From: Paraspadella gotoi
Taxonomy: Eukaryota; Chaetognatha
NCBI GenBank assembly: GCA_051294375.1
Contig: JBJCIZ010000239.1
Coordinates: 1,692,581-1,756,580 of the forward strand
Direction of reading: 5' to 3'
Length of the DNA stretch: 64,000 nucleotides
Below, one piece after another: positions 31,134 through 43,520 of the stretch. Below the pieces are notes generated by a model. The model made no database searches, was not told the DNA's origin, and was given only the letters and a program-made list of their open reading frames with translations. Position 1 is the stretch's first letter. The number at the start of each line of letters is the position of its first letter. Position numbers and translations under genes: made by a program.

Positions 31134-34062
31134 AATGGTATATGACAACCCTGTCTGGGTCACCTCACCTAAACCCCGCTTCGGCGTCCAGGCAAAACGT
31201 TCCCCCCAACATAAATTCGTTCTTGTCCGTGTAGATCCACAATTTTCTCTTAGTGATTCCCCCACGCGGGAGTCCGTTCCCAACTTCCGGGCACGCCCCC
31301 AACGCCAGACCCGCCGCCTTTTTCGAGGGGCGTTTCTTGGCGGCGGGATCGGCGACGAGGTCTTGCATCGAGACGCAGAAGCCCGACTCGGAGCGGAGGA
31401 GGCCCATTGGAGACGGGCGCGGTTTAGCGTCGGGGTTGTTGACTTAAGTAATAAAATTTAAGGAAATGATTTGCAAAAGTCGACAATTACATTACCATCC
31501 TCAACATTCAATAGCCAAATCAAAACGTAGACACCTCAGTCAACAAACATCTGATCACCACTACATAATCAAAAAGAAGAAAAGCATTTGAATATAAACA
31601 CTAAAGAAACAAATAATTCAAAAAAAAAAAGCTCAAAACACTCACTCGGCGCCACCGGGACTTGTTCCCGATTGTGCAGCCGTAGCGGGTAAACGTTGTT
31701 GAGATACCAATCGAAAGATTTGCAATTTAATCTCCGGCGCAAAGCCATTCTGTCGGAGACGTCGCCCGAGTCGGTCGACCGCGCCGCGGGTCGAGTCTCG
31801 AAGAATCTGGTTATTGAGTTGAGATAATTTATCGTTTAGTCCCAAGGTTTATCACTTCCCCTTTCCTTAAAACGTGATAAATATTAATGAGAGCAATCCG
31901 CCCTCTTTCCGCCTCCTACTTTTCAATGTAATCGTCCATCCAAACTCTCGCCGCCCTCAAAGAGTTGTAGAGATTCGTGTCCTGACCGTCGGGGGAACCG
32001 TAAGGGCGTCGTTTTCGAAATACGTGGCCGACGCGGGAGCAGGGAATGATCTCCAGGCTTCCTCCGCACTGAATAGAGGAGGGGGCAACGATTTCTAAAC
32101 AACTGACAATTTTTCTCCGACTTCGTTTACTCTTATTGCAATTTGCATATTGCAGTATGAATAAAACGTCACTTTTCGCCTAGTCTACTACTTGTGACTG
32201 AAGGTACTTAACAGAAATAAATAAATAAAATTGCTACGTTTCAGGGAAAAGTTTATGGAAAACGTCTTGATAATGTCTGATGTCGCACTAAAGAGGGGAG
32301 AACAAAAATAAACGTTGGAGCGTCGAGTCTTTCGACGCCCGACGATATAATTATGCCAAAAGAGTAATCAGAAAATCCGGCAGCTGGCGGCTTCGCTGGT
32401 TAAAATTTAGCATACTGTGTGCCAGATCTGGCATAATTTCAGACTGATTAGCCAATATTATTTGGCATATAGCATACAATCTGGCATATTCAAAATATGA
32501 AAAAAAATTTAGATTTTCTAATCTACAGTATTGGACAAAGTATGAAAAACACCTCCTCTGGCAATATAAATCTGTATTAAATATGCTATTTGCTTATTTT
32601 ATTATTTATTTCTTTGATAACAATCATGTTAATTCCTATTACAATTGACCAGGAACGGATAGCTAGCATTTATTCAATAAAGCCAAAGTATTTGTTTAAT
32701 ACAGATTTTCCTCCGAGATGCTTGTGTAGTTCTGTAATACTACTAATAGCATGTTAAAGCAACTTTACAAGTGCAAGACACTATGGCGTCAGTTGGTTGG
32801 ATCGGACACAGGACTTGACTGGTTATATGGCTCATCGCTTAAGCAATTCCCAAAAAGTCTTTTTTTGTTTTTATCTGTCAAAATGATTTTTCATCGGCTC
32901 TAATAATAATCATTTCTCTTTACTCTTGTAACAGTTTTGCTTTAAATTAGCTAAAAGATAATGTGACATAATATTTAGCATAGTAAGAAAAAATCTAGCT
33001 ATTTTTAGCATAATTTAGGGCACTATCTCGCACACGTTTTTTCTGCAGCGTTTTAACCAGAGGCCGGCGTACCTGCCAAGTGCGAAAGGAGATTTCAAGA
33101 TTTTCCCCGCCCCAGACGTTCATCCCCCGGTCGTACGAGCCGATGTCTAAACAGTAAACAATATTGAAGAGAGTATATATAATTATATATATATACATAA
33201 GACAATGTAAAGAAGGCTTCATATTAGAAAATGATACACCGTTTTTTCGAGCGAGAATTAAGGTTAACTAGTTCTTTAGTTGTAATAAATACATTTTTCA
33301 GGATGAAAAAACGTCTTTGCAACTGTTCAAAACTGAAGAATTCCAAAAAAGATTTTGACCATTTCTCTCCCCTGTGGGTGACCCCCATGGGGGTCCAAAT
33401 CTCGGCTTAAGGGTCAAATATTGAAATTCGCCTCGATAGTTCTATTTATATTCCCTTAAGGATCCTATATACACGGGGTATTATTTTCTAATATGAAGCC
33501 TTCTGTAGACATTCCGACGCCACCTTTGAAGTATCTGCGGTCGACGGCGAAAAGACCTCCGGCCATCGTCGGCGTCGGGATGGGTTTGACGTAATCCAGC
33601 GTCGTCCGCAAGAGTTCCCCGGGCACGGGGTCCCATTTGAAGTGGAGGCCCCAGTTGAAGCCGCCGCGCACCAAGGGCGAGGAAGTGTATTTGAAGGTGT
33701 CTGCGCCGCGGGAAAGGAATGGTAATTTGTAATCGCATTAATCTTAACGGTGAGTTAGCTAATTACATGTATTTAAGTTAAAAGACCGGAATTGATAACG
33801 TCGATGATGGGCACGACGATGGCGCGGGGATTCTCGGCGATCCGCGACAGCAGCGGCTCCAACCACTGGACGTTGACCTCGACGTGGCTGTCGAGAAAGA
33901 CTATGACGCGGCCGCGAGCCTTTTCGGCTCCCAGCAGCCGGGCCCGAATGAGGCCCTCGCGACGTTGGGTTCGGTGGAGGGAGACTTTCTTCAGTTGGGC
34001 GGAGACGTAGTCTTGGAGAGGACGGCGGAGGTGGGGCATCTCGCTGGGGTTGAAGGGGGAGG

Positions 34063-34143
<81 letters not shown>

Positions 34144-35518
34144 AGCGAGCGAATTAACTATTTTCACAGCTCAAAAACAAAAAACCTATCAGATTCTTAC
34201 CTAAAGTCGTCGATGAGAATAATTTCTTCTATCAGCGACGAAGGAGACCTGAAGGAAAACCAATTTGAAAAATAAATATAACGTTAAATATTAATATTTA
34301 TTTATAGTATTTAATAATAATAATTAGAATAAATCTCTCGCCTGTCGAGAACGGAATGGACGGATCGTAGCAACGTCGACCAAGCTTCGTTATAGAAGCA
34401 AATGACGACGGACACGGAAGGGAGGGAATTGACGGGCGGGGAGGGACGACTCTTGCACAGTGGATTTCTAAAAAAAAACATGATATTAAATATATATATA
34501 TATTATTTAAACGAATCATTTTAAATTAATGAAAAGATGAATTGAGACGACTGAAAACCAAACCACCCCTCTCCCTTGTAAACACCTCGTGTCCGGCACG
34601 GAGCGATGGAGACTGAGTCTGTCGCTGATGAGCTGATTGAAGGCGTGCTGCCGCATCCCTTCCTCTCGCCGTTGCTGATCCGCAGAGTTCATGATCATCC
34701 CCACGTCGGTCGACGGGGAGGCCACCTATCAATAACTTATTATCGTTAACAAACAATACAATCGTTTAGTTAAATTAACTTTTAGATCCTTACCCAGTCT
34801 TCGTACTTCATGATGTCCATCTTTCCCTTTCTCACGCCGCCGCCTCCGACGCCGCCGCCTTCTCCCCGCCGCCCCTCCGCCCGGCGCCGAGCCTCCGCCC
34901 GCCGCCGTTCCGCCTCTCTGGTCTCCAGCGCCTTCATCCGGGCCAACTTCTCTCTCTCCCTCTTTTTTTCGTTTTGAGGAGAGAGTTTGGGATCCTCGGG
35001 CAAGATGGCGTTCTCGGATTCGTCGTCGGTCGGGTAGGCGGGAAGGACGCGTCTGCGTTTGCATAAAGTTATGTTAATTTTTTTAAAAATTTTAAATGTA
35101 TTTTCTTTACTAAGCCTTTGTTCCCATATGACAAGGTTCGTTATTTTTCCCATATGACCATGGAATTGGAAAAAAATTCCGCCGATAAAAGTACGATGTT
35201 GTCTACTTCAATGATTTTAAATTTTACTTTTCTATCTATCTTCTTCATCTCCGCCAATTTTCCCACACTCGCTCTCATTCATTCATTCATTAATTCTCTC
35301 TCTCTCACCCACCTAAACTCCCTCGACTCCCTGGCGATAAACCGGTGTCGTCTCGGCTCCCGATTCGGCGCCGAGTCTTCTAACCTCCGACGAAGTCGTC
35401 CTTCGTCCACGTCGAGAATGACGTAGACGAAGACGCCGATCCAAAGGATCGAAGCGACGACGCATCCGTAGCAGAACCAGCGCGTCGTCGCGCGGCGCCC
35501 GAAGATGCGCGGCGTCAT
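30781..35518 (-). CDS. GALNT11: Polypeptide N-acetylgalactosaminyltransferase, GALNT11-like
   Basis: Twelve exons: 35313-35518, 34794-35052, 34586-34725, 34342-34467, 34201-34248, 33787-34043, 33524-33700, 33073-33146, 31920-32068, 31646-31806, 31169-31442 and 30781-31042 (about 710 aa). Type II membrane protein: the start MTPRIFGRR is followed by one helix ([20 protein letters not shown]). The GT-A domain shows [23 protein letters not shown] (the DxH metal motif), [23 protein letters not shown] and [11 protein letters not shown]. The last two exons form the ricin-type lectin domain. [13 protein letters not shown] and [15 protein letters not shown] match GALNT11 best. It starts mucin-type O-glycans in the Golgi. 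Intron 4 looks GC-AG (GACAG then GCGAGA). The stem (exon 2) is unusually long and rich in Arg, Glu and Gly. An open frame reaches further 5', but without an ATG. Confidence 0.93.
31077..31128. repeat. (AT)n microsatellite
   Basis: Uninterrupted AT dinucleotides of about 50 bp, flanked on both sides by ATTATTGAATGGTAT, in a GALNT11-like intron. Confidence 0.95.
32138..32160. repeat. Dispersed octamer-like intronic motif, best copy
   Basis: GCAATTTGCATATTGCAGTA lies about 70 bp from a GALNT11-like acceptor. Near-identical or close copies: 4351-4365, 23126-23147, 24700-24720, 29961-29980, 37440-37456, 58999-59020 and 61304-61326 on plus; 28985-29010, 40086-40103, 46331-46350, 51067-51086 and 52777-52803 on minus. 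Function unknown. Confidence 0.7.
34057..34139. repeat. (GA)n microsatellite
   Basis: About 80 bp of GA repeats in a GALNT11-like intron, beside exon 6. Confidence 0.95.
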
Positions 35519-35788
35519 CGCGGGCGGAGTGGTGGAGGGGGGAGTCCGAAGGCCTTGGACTGGGACATCCTTGGGGTTTTTTTTGTCCAATGGACAAGAC
35601 TTTTTTGGTTTTTTTTTAGGTCTTTATTGTCACGAATGTATACATAATAAGAACAAAGAATTTAAATTTTCGTTGACATGATTCTGGAAAAACAAATATC
35701 AAAGGGGATGAGACAGAAATCAAGGAAATGATGCGACGGTTTGGAAAGGGGAAAAAAGGGGGGGAAGAGAAAAGGGGGAGGAGTAGAG

Positions 35789-38700
35789 TTAAGAAGCGAC
35801 GTGAAGTTTGGACAAATGTTCATAGGGGACGGATCTTAACGTCTTCCCTTTCGACGGTCCAGTTTCGAGTCTAACGCAGCAACAAAACTCTTCCTCTTTT
35901 AAGTCTGTGAGAATCGCCTCGCGTCCGCGGTGCTCGCCTCGGAGGAGCATCACTGGACGGCCGATTGCGGGGATCACCGTTTCCACGTGGGCTTGATCGA
36001 TCTTCATCTGTTGGGGGAGAAAAAAATTTGATGATTAGTTAATATATATATTCGTTTAACAACTTTTTAACAAAATATTTCGATGGGAATGGAGAATAGA
36101 ACCGTTACTATCGACCGATAGAATTTCTCGCTATTTTCAAAAACTAAGAGTAAAGTTCTCGGAATATCAAGCCTTCCATTTTCTTCCCCCAAATGTCTCA
36201 AAACCGAAGCAGCGGGCGCGTGGCGCCGATTCGCACCGGTCAATCCGTCAACCGCGCCACTCTCAGTCTCGGCGGCACGCTGACGTCCCTCGACACTGGC
36301 CCGAGCCCTTCCCGCCCGCCCAGCGTTTACTCGAACCCCAGCGTGGCACGATCGGGCAACTCGCTGCAATCTCTCGAGACGCTGACGTCGACCAAGACGA
36401 CGCGGAGCCACGGCGACGGGACGCCGGTGCTGTGGGACCTGGCGTTGCAGCGGCTGAGGGAACGAGAGCCAGACGGCGACAAAGAGACGACGATCCTGGT
36501 GATCGGAGATCAAGGGGCGGGAAAGACGACGATCGTCAATCAATACTTGGAGCGGAAAGAGACGGGGCCGACGAGAGAGACCGTCGGCATAGAATGCAAT
36601 TTCGGTCGTCGGCTCCAACTGGGCAAACCGACGAGGGACGTGGCTCAATTCTGGGAAATCGGCGGCGGGCTGCCGTCGATGCCTTTGATCGAGGTTCCCT
36701 TGGCGGCGGAGAGGTTGGGGCGGACGGTGGTGGTTCTCGTCTTGGATCTCTCGACGCCGAAGAGAGCGTGGGGCGTCGTTGCCAAGTATCACGCGGAAAT
36801 CGTTAAGAGGATCGAAGCGCTGGGCGTCACGGGAAAGACGAAAGGTGAGGAATGAAAATGGGTAAGATGAAAACTGAGAACTGATTCCTGTTAAAGTCTT
36901 GAGCTGAAACCCGAAAAATCGAGATAATTCAATGATTTGAAACAAATTTGCTACAAATAACAGCAGCCATGACGGAAAGAGTGAGGATGTTGTTTCAAGA
37001 CGCGACTCCGAACGAAGAGTCGCCGGAGGACAGATGCCCCAGCGGGTTGCCCATCATCATTGTCGGAAATAAATACGACGAATTTCAGGTCAATTATAAA
37101 TGTATAATCGCTAAATGAATAATGAAATTTATATTAAAATATATTGTGTCTTTCGCAGAAATTTCCCATCGATGAGAAGAAATTTTTCTGCGGGTGCCTT
37201 CGTCTCTTGAGCCTCTACTTCGGAACGGCGCTCATCTTCACGGATCACAAAGCGTCCAATTTGATCTCTCGTCTCAAATCTTACATCAGTTTTCTCAGCT
37301 TCGATCACGCGCTGCCGATCGGGATCGAACTCGATACGCGAAAACCATTAATTATTCCCTGGGGGAAAGGTAAAACTAAAAAGTCTGTATTGAAATAGAT
37401 TCTTAGAATATTACTAAATGAGGCTGAATTCAAAAATATCATTTGCATACATTAGTAAACTTCCAAATCCCATCGGCTATTTTCTGTTATAATATATGGA
37501 CTATATTTGGATTTTACGGTGCTATTCTATATTGTTCAGTGGTCTAAATTATTTGTAGATAATTAAGTGATACGTTAGAATAATTACGACTGATCATAAA
37601 GAGCTTATCTCTAAACTTTATCTTTAAACCCGATCCCCCTAGACACCTTCGAATCGCTCAGCACTCCCGTCCCGCTCAAAAACTGGCGATACAGTTCGAC
37701 CAAGAAGCGGAACATGTACGACCTCTGGCTTCGCTCCTACGAAGATTACTACGACGTCACCGTGGAGACGACGGTGGGCGTCGCCGACGACGCCGACGAT
37801 CCGACGGCGCTCTTTCCCGAGCAGGAGATCGACGCCGCGAGACGCGTCAAGGAATACGAGTTCGAGAAGTTGAGGAGGGAGAAGGAGAAAATTTGGGAGG
37901 CGGAAAAGTAAGCGACTTCGTTGCTTGTGTATTTTTTAATAATATATAATTATTAACTATTAACTATCTTTATTTTATCGAGCAGAAAACAGAGAGAGAA
38001 GCAAGAAGAGCAAGAGAGGCAGAGGCGTTACATGGATTCGATTCAAACCGATAACGTTCTCGGCGAAGAGGAAGAGTAAGTTGAAACATATTATACAAAA
38101 TTAGCGAAATTAAACATTAAAAATCACGACGCGTCGCAATGACTATTNNNNNNNNNNGTTGAAACATATTATATAAAATTAGCGAAATTAAACATTCAAA
38201 ATCACGACGCATCGCAATGACTATTGTGCGCTCCAAAAAGACGACGCCCCCTCGCCGTCAAATCAAATTGGGCGAAAGAGACGAAGGGCGAACCCATGGA
38301 AACCATCGTGGAGAGATCATCCCTCGATTCGAGGACGCCGATCGAAGACAGCGGTACCGCCGGGCGGACGGAAGGCGCGGCGGAAACCGTCAAGAGGTCT
38401 AGCGCGCCGGCGAACGTGTCGGCCTTTGTGACAGAGAAAAAGAAAACGAACCAGGCGGAAATGGATCGCGGTGGAGGCAAGGATCACGGAATCGTGAAGA
38501 GAAAAGACGAAAGAGGAAAAAAGAAATGAGGAATTGGGGCAAAAAAAGCAAAAAGATCATGAATGAATAGCAGGAGACTTAAAAAGAATTGTCACAATGA
38601 CATGTTTCTGTTCACAATTTGTTGGAAAGAAATTAAACAATATTTTAGTTTCTAAAATTACAATAATCCCGACATTATCCGCCCCTCACAATTAGATCGG

Positions 38701-40746
38701 TCCGTTCGTTTTCGAACTCGCACCCTCACTTTTCTCTCTGTCTCTATCTCTCTCTCAAACATAATAATCACCTTTTCCCCACCGTCGATAATTTTGATAA
38801 GAGCGGTGTATTCGTCTTCCAGAACTTCCCTGACGACGGCCTTTTTCTTGTGATACTTTTCGCCGAGTCTTTTCGTGACGAGTTTGACGACGATGCCCGG
38901 CAGCAGCCAAGGGACGTCGTCGTCTGCGGCTGCTTCCTCGTTCGCTCGCTTCCGCTCCTGCTGCTGTTTGCGCTGAGCGTCCTCGAGGATGATCTCCTCA
39001 ATGGCGCTCATGGGTTTTTTCTTCTTTGAATCCTAAAAGACGGAAAATATTCTTATTCCCTAATAATGAATATTATTACTAAACATCATATCTAAAACTA
39101 ACCGACGAGTCAGACTCGCCCTTGGCCTTTCGTTTGGCGCCGGCCAGAGCTTCCAACGGATTCGACGATGACGACGACGAAGACGACGACGACATCGACG
39201 ACGCGGGTCTTGACGCCCCGGCGCCGAGGTTGAACGTCACCTTTTTTTTAAAGAATTAAATATTAATTTTACATTAACCTTAAAGTTTTGAGAATTTGAG
39301 GTCGTTGTTGTTATCTTCTAACCTTCTCTTCCTCATTGTCTCTCTTAAGTTCGGTAAACTCCGTCTCACCCTCGTCGCCTTTGGCCTCTTTGGCCAATTT
39401 GATCTGCTTCTCCAAAAACTTGGCCTGTTGCTCCTCGTCTGTCAGGTCGAGTTTCTCTCGCTTCGACTTGGACGCTTGAGCTCGAATGCTGGAAGAAGAA
39501 GTCGGGAAATGATGCTATTGTCACCAGCTGATCTAATTTACTTTTATTCACCTCTTTTTATTAAAAGTTTGTACGCGCACATAGTTTTTTTTAAAACGAT
39601 AGAAAATATTGACAATGAAATGACAGTAAATCTGACCAACTACGCGATGAAGAAAGGTAATCCTAGTCTCCAAGATTGGAATGATACTAGACCAGCCCCA
39701 ACAAAATGAGTTGCGCAGTCGAAATAGTCATATTTCAAATCTTAAAATCAAAACAGAAACGAATCTCACAAATCAAATTTTTTTTATGCTGAAAGAAAGA
39801 CGGAAGTCTTTAAAGCTCACAGCTCATGAGTACTAACTTTCGAACAAGATTGATTAATTAATGAATGGATAATTTTTAGAGTGCTTTCACAAATGGTGTG
39901 AAACACTAGAAAAAAGTTATAATATTTTCTGATACCTCTTCTTAACTCAAAAACGCATCGTAAAAACATGAAAAACCATATTGCAAAATTAATTGTTTAC
40001 ATCATATCCCCCGAAATCCGATTCCACGAAAAAAAAAAAAAAAATCCCCAAAATTTCTTTAATCAAAAAATTGAAGGCAAAGACGCTGCAATACGCAAAT
40101 GAGAATAAAGATTCTAAAACGAGATGACAAAGATTTTTATCTTACGTGTCGGGTCCACGGTCGATCCACTGGATGAACCAACCCTTCTCCGTATAGTCGA
40201 CCTTGCATTTTCCATCCCGACCGAGGTGCTTGACGAAGCCCGTGAGGGTGTGCCACGTCGTCGCGTTCATGTGCAAATGGTTTTTGTCCTTGATGTATTC
40301 CATGTAGACCTTAACGGGGAAAAGGCTTTGTGAATCTCTATATCTCTCAATTTTTTCTCTCTCTATCTCTCTCTCGCCTGATTGGCTTGAACGCGTTTGG
40401 TGCCGAACTGTCGGGAGAGAAGCTTCATGAACTCCATCTCAAACTCGCTGCTGTAGCCGTCGAGGAACTTGTTGGGGTTGTCGGCGAAGAGGAGCAGTTG
40501 TCTCTGGTGAGACTCGGACATGGCGTGACATTTGAAACCGTTCTCGTCCCTTTGAGTCGGAAAAAGTTGGTTTGAGGATTGAGAAACTGCGTCCTATTGA
40601 CTTTCTCACCTTTTTTTTCACTATGATTCTCACCTGCATTGTTTTTCGCACATTTGACAATACCACCGAAGTTTTTGCAATCCTTTCGACTTGATCCGGT
40701 TGGCGATCGCCTTGGGAGTCAAAAAACCGGCTTTTTCTTTCCCCAT
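35789..40746 (-). CDS. KIN: DNA/RNA-binding protein KIN17
   Basis: Seven exons: 40634-40746, 40378-40549, 40146-40309, 39323-39488, 39103-39240, 38772-39032 and 35789-36007 (about 410 aa; human 393). Starts MGKEKAGFLTPKAIANRIK. The zinc finger CQMCEKQC...H spans the first splice, followed by MSESHQRQLLLFADNP and RQFGTKRVQ. Then come HMNATTWHTLTGFVKHLGR and GWFIQWIDR (winged helix). A Ser-rich linker leads to the C-terminal KOW-like domain (LGEKYHKKKAVV, IDQAHVETVIPA, ETGPSKGK). KIN17 acts in DNA replication/repair and associates with the spliceosome. Intron 2 looks GC-AG (AATCAG then GCGAGA). The last intron (36008-38771) encloses a complete gene on the other strand. Confidence 0.95.
36193..38529 (+). 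CDS. DYNC2LI1: Cytoplasmic dynein-2 light intermediate chain
   Basis: Six exons: 36193-36844, 36964-37088, 37159-37369, 37643-37907, 37986-38075 and 38241-38529 (about 543 aa; human 351). The P-loop GDQGAGKTTIVNQYLERK is followed by GIECNFGRR, VVVLVLDLSTP, LPIIIVGNKYDEF, SLYFGTALIF and GIELDTRKPLIIPWGK, all in family order. A long Glu/Lys/Arg-rich tail follows. This subunit is needed for retrograde intraflagellar transport, so the organism should build cilia. If the GTAAGT after exon 5 is not used, the protein stops 1 codon later; the phase-matched continuation at 38241 supports splicing. A 10-N gap sits in that intron. The whole gene lies inside the last KIN intron on the opposite strand. 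Confidence 0.88.
38080..38224. other. Assembly gap with duplicated flanks
   Basis: Ten N bases (38147-38156) are flanked by two near-identical 67-68 bp blocks starting TTGAAACATATTATA and ending GCAATGACTATT. This looks like two overlapping contig or haplotype ends joined without merging. The real intron is probably a single copy. Confidence 0.85.
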
Positions 40747-40871
40747 CTTAGTTTTTCGGTTTTTTTTTAAGGGTTAAGTCTAAAAAAAAAGAAAATATAA
40801 TGTAAAGAATCCTCTTTCAAGGCATCTCCCTCCAAAGGTGCAACGAAATTCAATCGACGACCCGATTGTGT

Positions 40872-40930
<59 letters not shown>

Positions 40931-41125
40931 CGCGCGAGCGCGCATAAAAAAAAACAAAAAACCATAGCACTGATGTGTAAAATCTATTTCAGATAATTAA
41001 CTAAGAAATACTAATGGATCAGAACGATCGAAGGTCATTGAAGGTCAACATCTGGCCTCCCAAAAATAGGTGAGAGGCACGTCAAGGGAATTTCCGAGAA
41101 ATGCCAGGAGAATTTCCGGGAAATG
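40747..41125. other. Spacer between KIN and the OTU gene
   Basis: Non-coding, with a 53-base A tract at 40875-40927 followed by a GCGCGAGCGCGC-like palindrome. No gene seen. Confidence 0.45.
40875..40927. repeat. Poly(A) tract
   Basis: Fifty-three consecutive A bases. On the minus strand this is a T tract, between the KIN 5' end and the OTU gene 3' end. Confidence 0.98.
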
Positions 41126-42251
41126 CTACGGGGTCGACTCCACATCCATCTTCTCCTCCTCCTCCTCATCTTTCTTATCCTCGACGACTTTGGGTCGGAG
41201 AAGGTCGTAGTGGCCGCGCTTGAAGTCGTAGTTCAAAAAAATCGGCTCCTGCGCGGGTAAGGTGTAACGTGGGAACGAATGAGTGTACGGGGGCAGAGTT
41301 ATGGAGAGATTGATTGTAGTTGATGAGAATAATCCCAAAAATAGTGAAGGATACCAAAAAAAAGAGGTGTCATTGTAATAAAAAAAAAAAAGTAACCAAG
41401 TTACTGATAAAAAGATTAACGACAATATTGAGAATGGATGCAAAAGAAATCACTTTGAGGGATCCCGACGGATTCTCTACGGCGAACATGTCGCTGTTGT
41501 GGTTGAGGACATATATGGGGACTTCGTACAGGTCAGCGGCAAGGACGATCTCCGAATGGTCGCCCCACGTCCTGTCCTTTCGCATTTCGAACTCGTAGTC
41601 TTTCTTCGTGGTGACATCGTGCTGCTTCTTGGCTAAATGTCCGAACCGCGACCAGTTGACGGCGGCGTGGTCGACGATAGCGGCGCGAACGGCCATGTAT
41701 GCCCGGCGTTCCTTGAAGCCGAGGCCGCTGGCGAGAGAGCGGAAGAGACAATTTCCGTCTCCTCGCTGACCTTCCAAAATATAGACGCGGCCCCGGACCG
41801 TTACCGTCCTGGATTCGTTGTCGTCGTCTTTGGCGCCCTTGCCGCGGGCGCCGCCCCGGAGAGTGTATCGATTCGAATCGGACGGAGCCTTGGCCCGAGG
41901 ACGGCGCCTTTTGGACTTGGATTTCTGGTCGCCGAACATGACGTCCTCCTCGTCGTTCTCGAGCGCCTCTCGCAAAACGCCGGCGAGCGCTTCGGCGTGT
42001 TTGGAGGAATCGGGGACGGCGCCGGTTTGGAGCGGAGGGATCGTGAATTGGCCCGCGTCGGCGAAGGGATCGTCGACTCGATGCCTTCGGTGGACGCAGA
42101 CGACGCCATCGACGATATCGTCGACGACGGAGAAGACGGAGTCGGCGTTGTTGTTGTTATCGTTGCGGAATCTCCCGTCCTCCTCGGCGAGTTCGACGTT
42201 CGAAGGGTCGTCAGCTTCCTCGGCCTCGGGCATTGTCGTCGACGAAGGCAT
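41126..42251 (-). CDS. OTU-family cysteine protease (deubiquitinase-like)
   Basis: Two exons, 41454-42251 and 41126-41248, 306 aa. The catalytic cysteine motif is GQRGDGNCLFRSLASGLG (DGNC). The helical core has WGDHSEIVLAADLYEVPIYV, and the catalytic histidine is in FLNYDFKRGHYDLLRPK after a phase 0 splice. These three blocks define an OTU fold. The N-terminus (about 1-130) is acidic and Arg/Lys-rich low complexity, and the tail is acidic (KKDEEEEEKMDVES). I cannot assign it to a named OTUD subfamily; the sequence is not close to OTUD5 or OTUD3 from what I recall. Probably ubiquitin-chain cleavage. Confidence 0.85.
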
Positions 42252-42398
42252 GCCGGGGGATTGGTTTGTAGAGGATTTATTACAGAAAAGATATAACTGA
42301 AAAAATAATGTCAAACAAATAAACGAATAGGTATGAAAGTAAGAGAGGAGAAAGCATGATGAGATAATAAGCAACAGAAGAGTCGGAAATCATTTTTT

Positions 42399-43520
42399 TC
42401 ATCGTCCGACTTGCGAGGTAGCGTGTTCCAAATGGGCCAAAGGTCCCCCGGCGTTCGAGTCTGGATTCGTGGGGGTGGCTCGTCCGGGAGATCGGTTATA
42501 ACCGCCTCGACTTCCGCGCCCGCCGCCGCGACCGCGCATAGACGGCACGTTCATCGCCGGCATATTGGACGGGGGAGGTGTCTGGGTAGGGGTGATGGCT
42601 CGGCGGGCGACGGCCGCGGCTGAAGCCGAGGGAATAGAGGCATTTTCATTTCGACCCAGGCGAGTTGATGGGTCTCTAACTCTGTATCTCTCTTCCTTCC
42701 TTTCTTTTTTCTCACAGAGGCAATTCCCGTTCTCCCTTTCTCTATCTCTCTTCCCTCTTTTCTCACTTTTTCCTTACCCGAGACCGTTCCCGGCGTCGGC
42801 GGCGTCGGAGCGGCGGCCTTGACGGCGCCCTCGGCTTTCCCCACCTCGGCGAGAGTCTGACGCCACTGCTTGAGCCTTTCTCTATGTCGGGCGACGGCCT
42901 GATTCTTCCTCTCGATCTCCGCCTCCACATTTTCGATCTCTTCGCGGAGAATGTTCTCGGGTTTGTCTCGGCAGAGGACGAGCCGCTTCTTGAGGAAGAA
43001 AACCTCCAACTGACGGGCGGCGTCGAGGAAAGTGTTCATGCACTGGTCGGCTGAACGGAGTCGTAGTTGTTGTTGTGGAAAAGGGAAGGAGGACAAGAAG
43101 GAAGGTTTGTCGTTAGTAGTAAACTTAACAGTTTAAAAATATTATATAATAAAAATATTTTATTATATGATAGGCAAGCCAAGCACTCTGAGAGTTAATA
43201 AACTCGACAAGAATCTGGATTGTATTATGTTATTATAATGTAAGAGGGGTGGATATCCTGGAGGCTTAAACCCACCACTGCCCGGGACAAAACGGCTTGT
43301 TTATTAAATGAATCGTTCAATTATTCCATCTAAACGACACCAACACACCAGTTGCCCTCGTCTCTTCGTGGTCCGTCCGTAAATATCCCTCCGGATGCGT
43401 GGCGCACGCGTGCGACGCCCAAAACGCCGCCTCAAAGTTTTCCGCCAAATTTTCAGTTTTCGGCGTCGTTTCCGTCTTGATTTTCGGCGTCAGTTCCGCT
43501 TTGATCTGTGGCGCCGTCAT
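42399..43520 (-). CDS. MED28: Mediator subunit 28
   Basis: Three exons, 43349-43520, 42778-43050 and 42399-42619, about 221 aa (human 178). Conserved blocks are LAENFEAAFWASHA (human ESSFEACFASL), DQCMNTFLDAARQLEVFFLK, and KPENILREEIENVEAEIERK leading to HRERLKQWRQTLAEV. The C-terminus is Pro/Gly/Arg-rich and ends GPLAHLEHATSQVGR, like human GSLAYLEQASAN. Part of the Mediator head/tail interface. Splice phases 1 and 1 close. The N-terminus starts at MTAPQIKAEL, with an MxAP-like beginning as in other MED28 proteins. Confidence 0.9.

Noticed and set aside
30781-31442. Ricin-type lectin repeats as a separate lectin or toxin gene
   Set aside because: They are the standard C-terminal lectin domain of the GalNAc-transferase, joined by in-phase splices.
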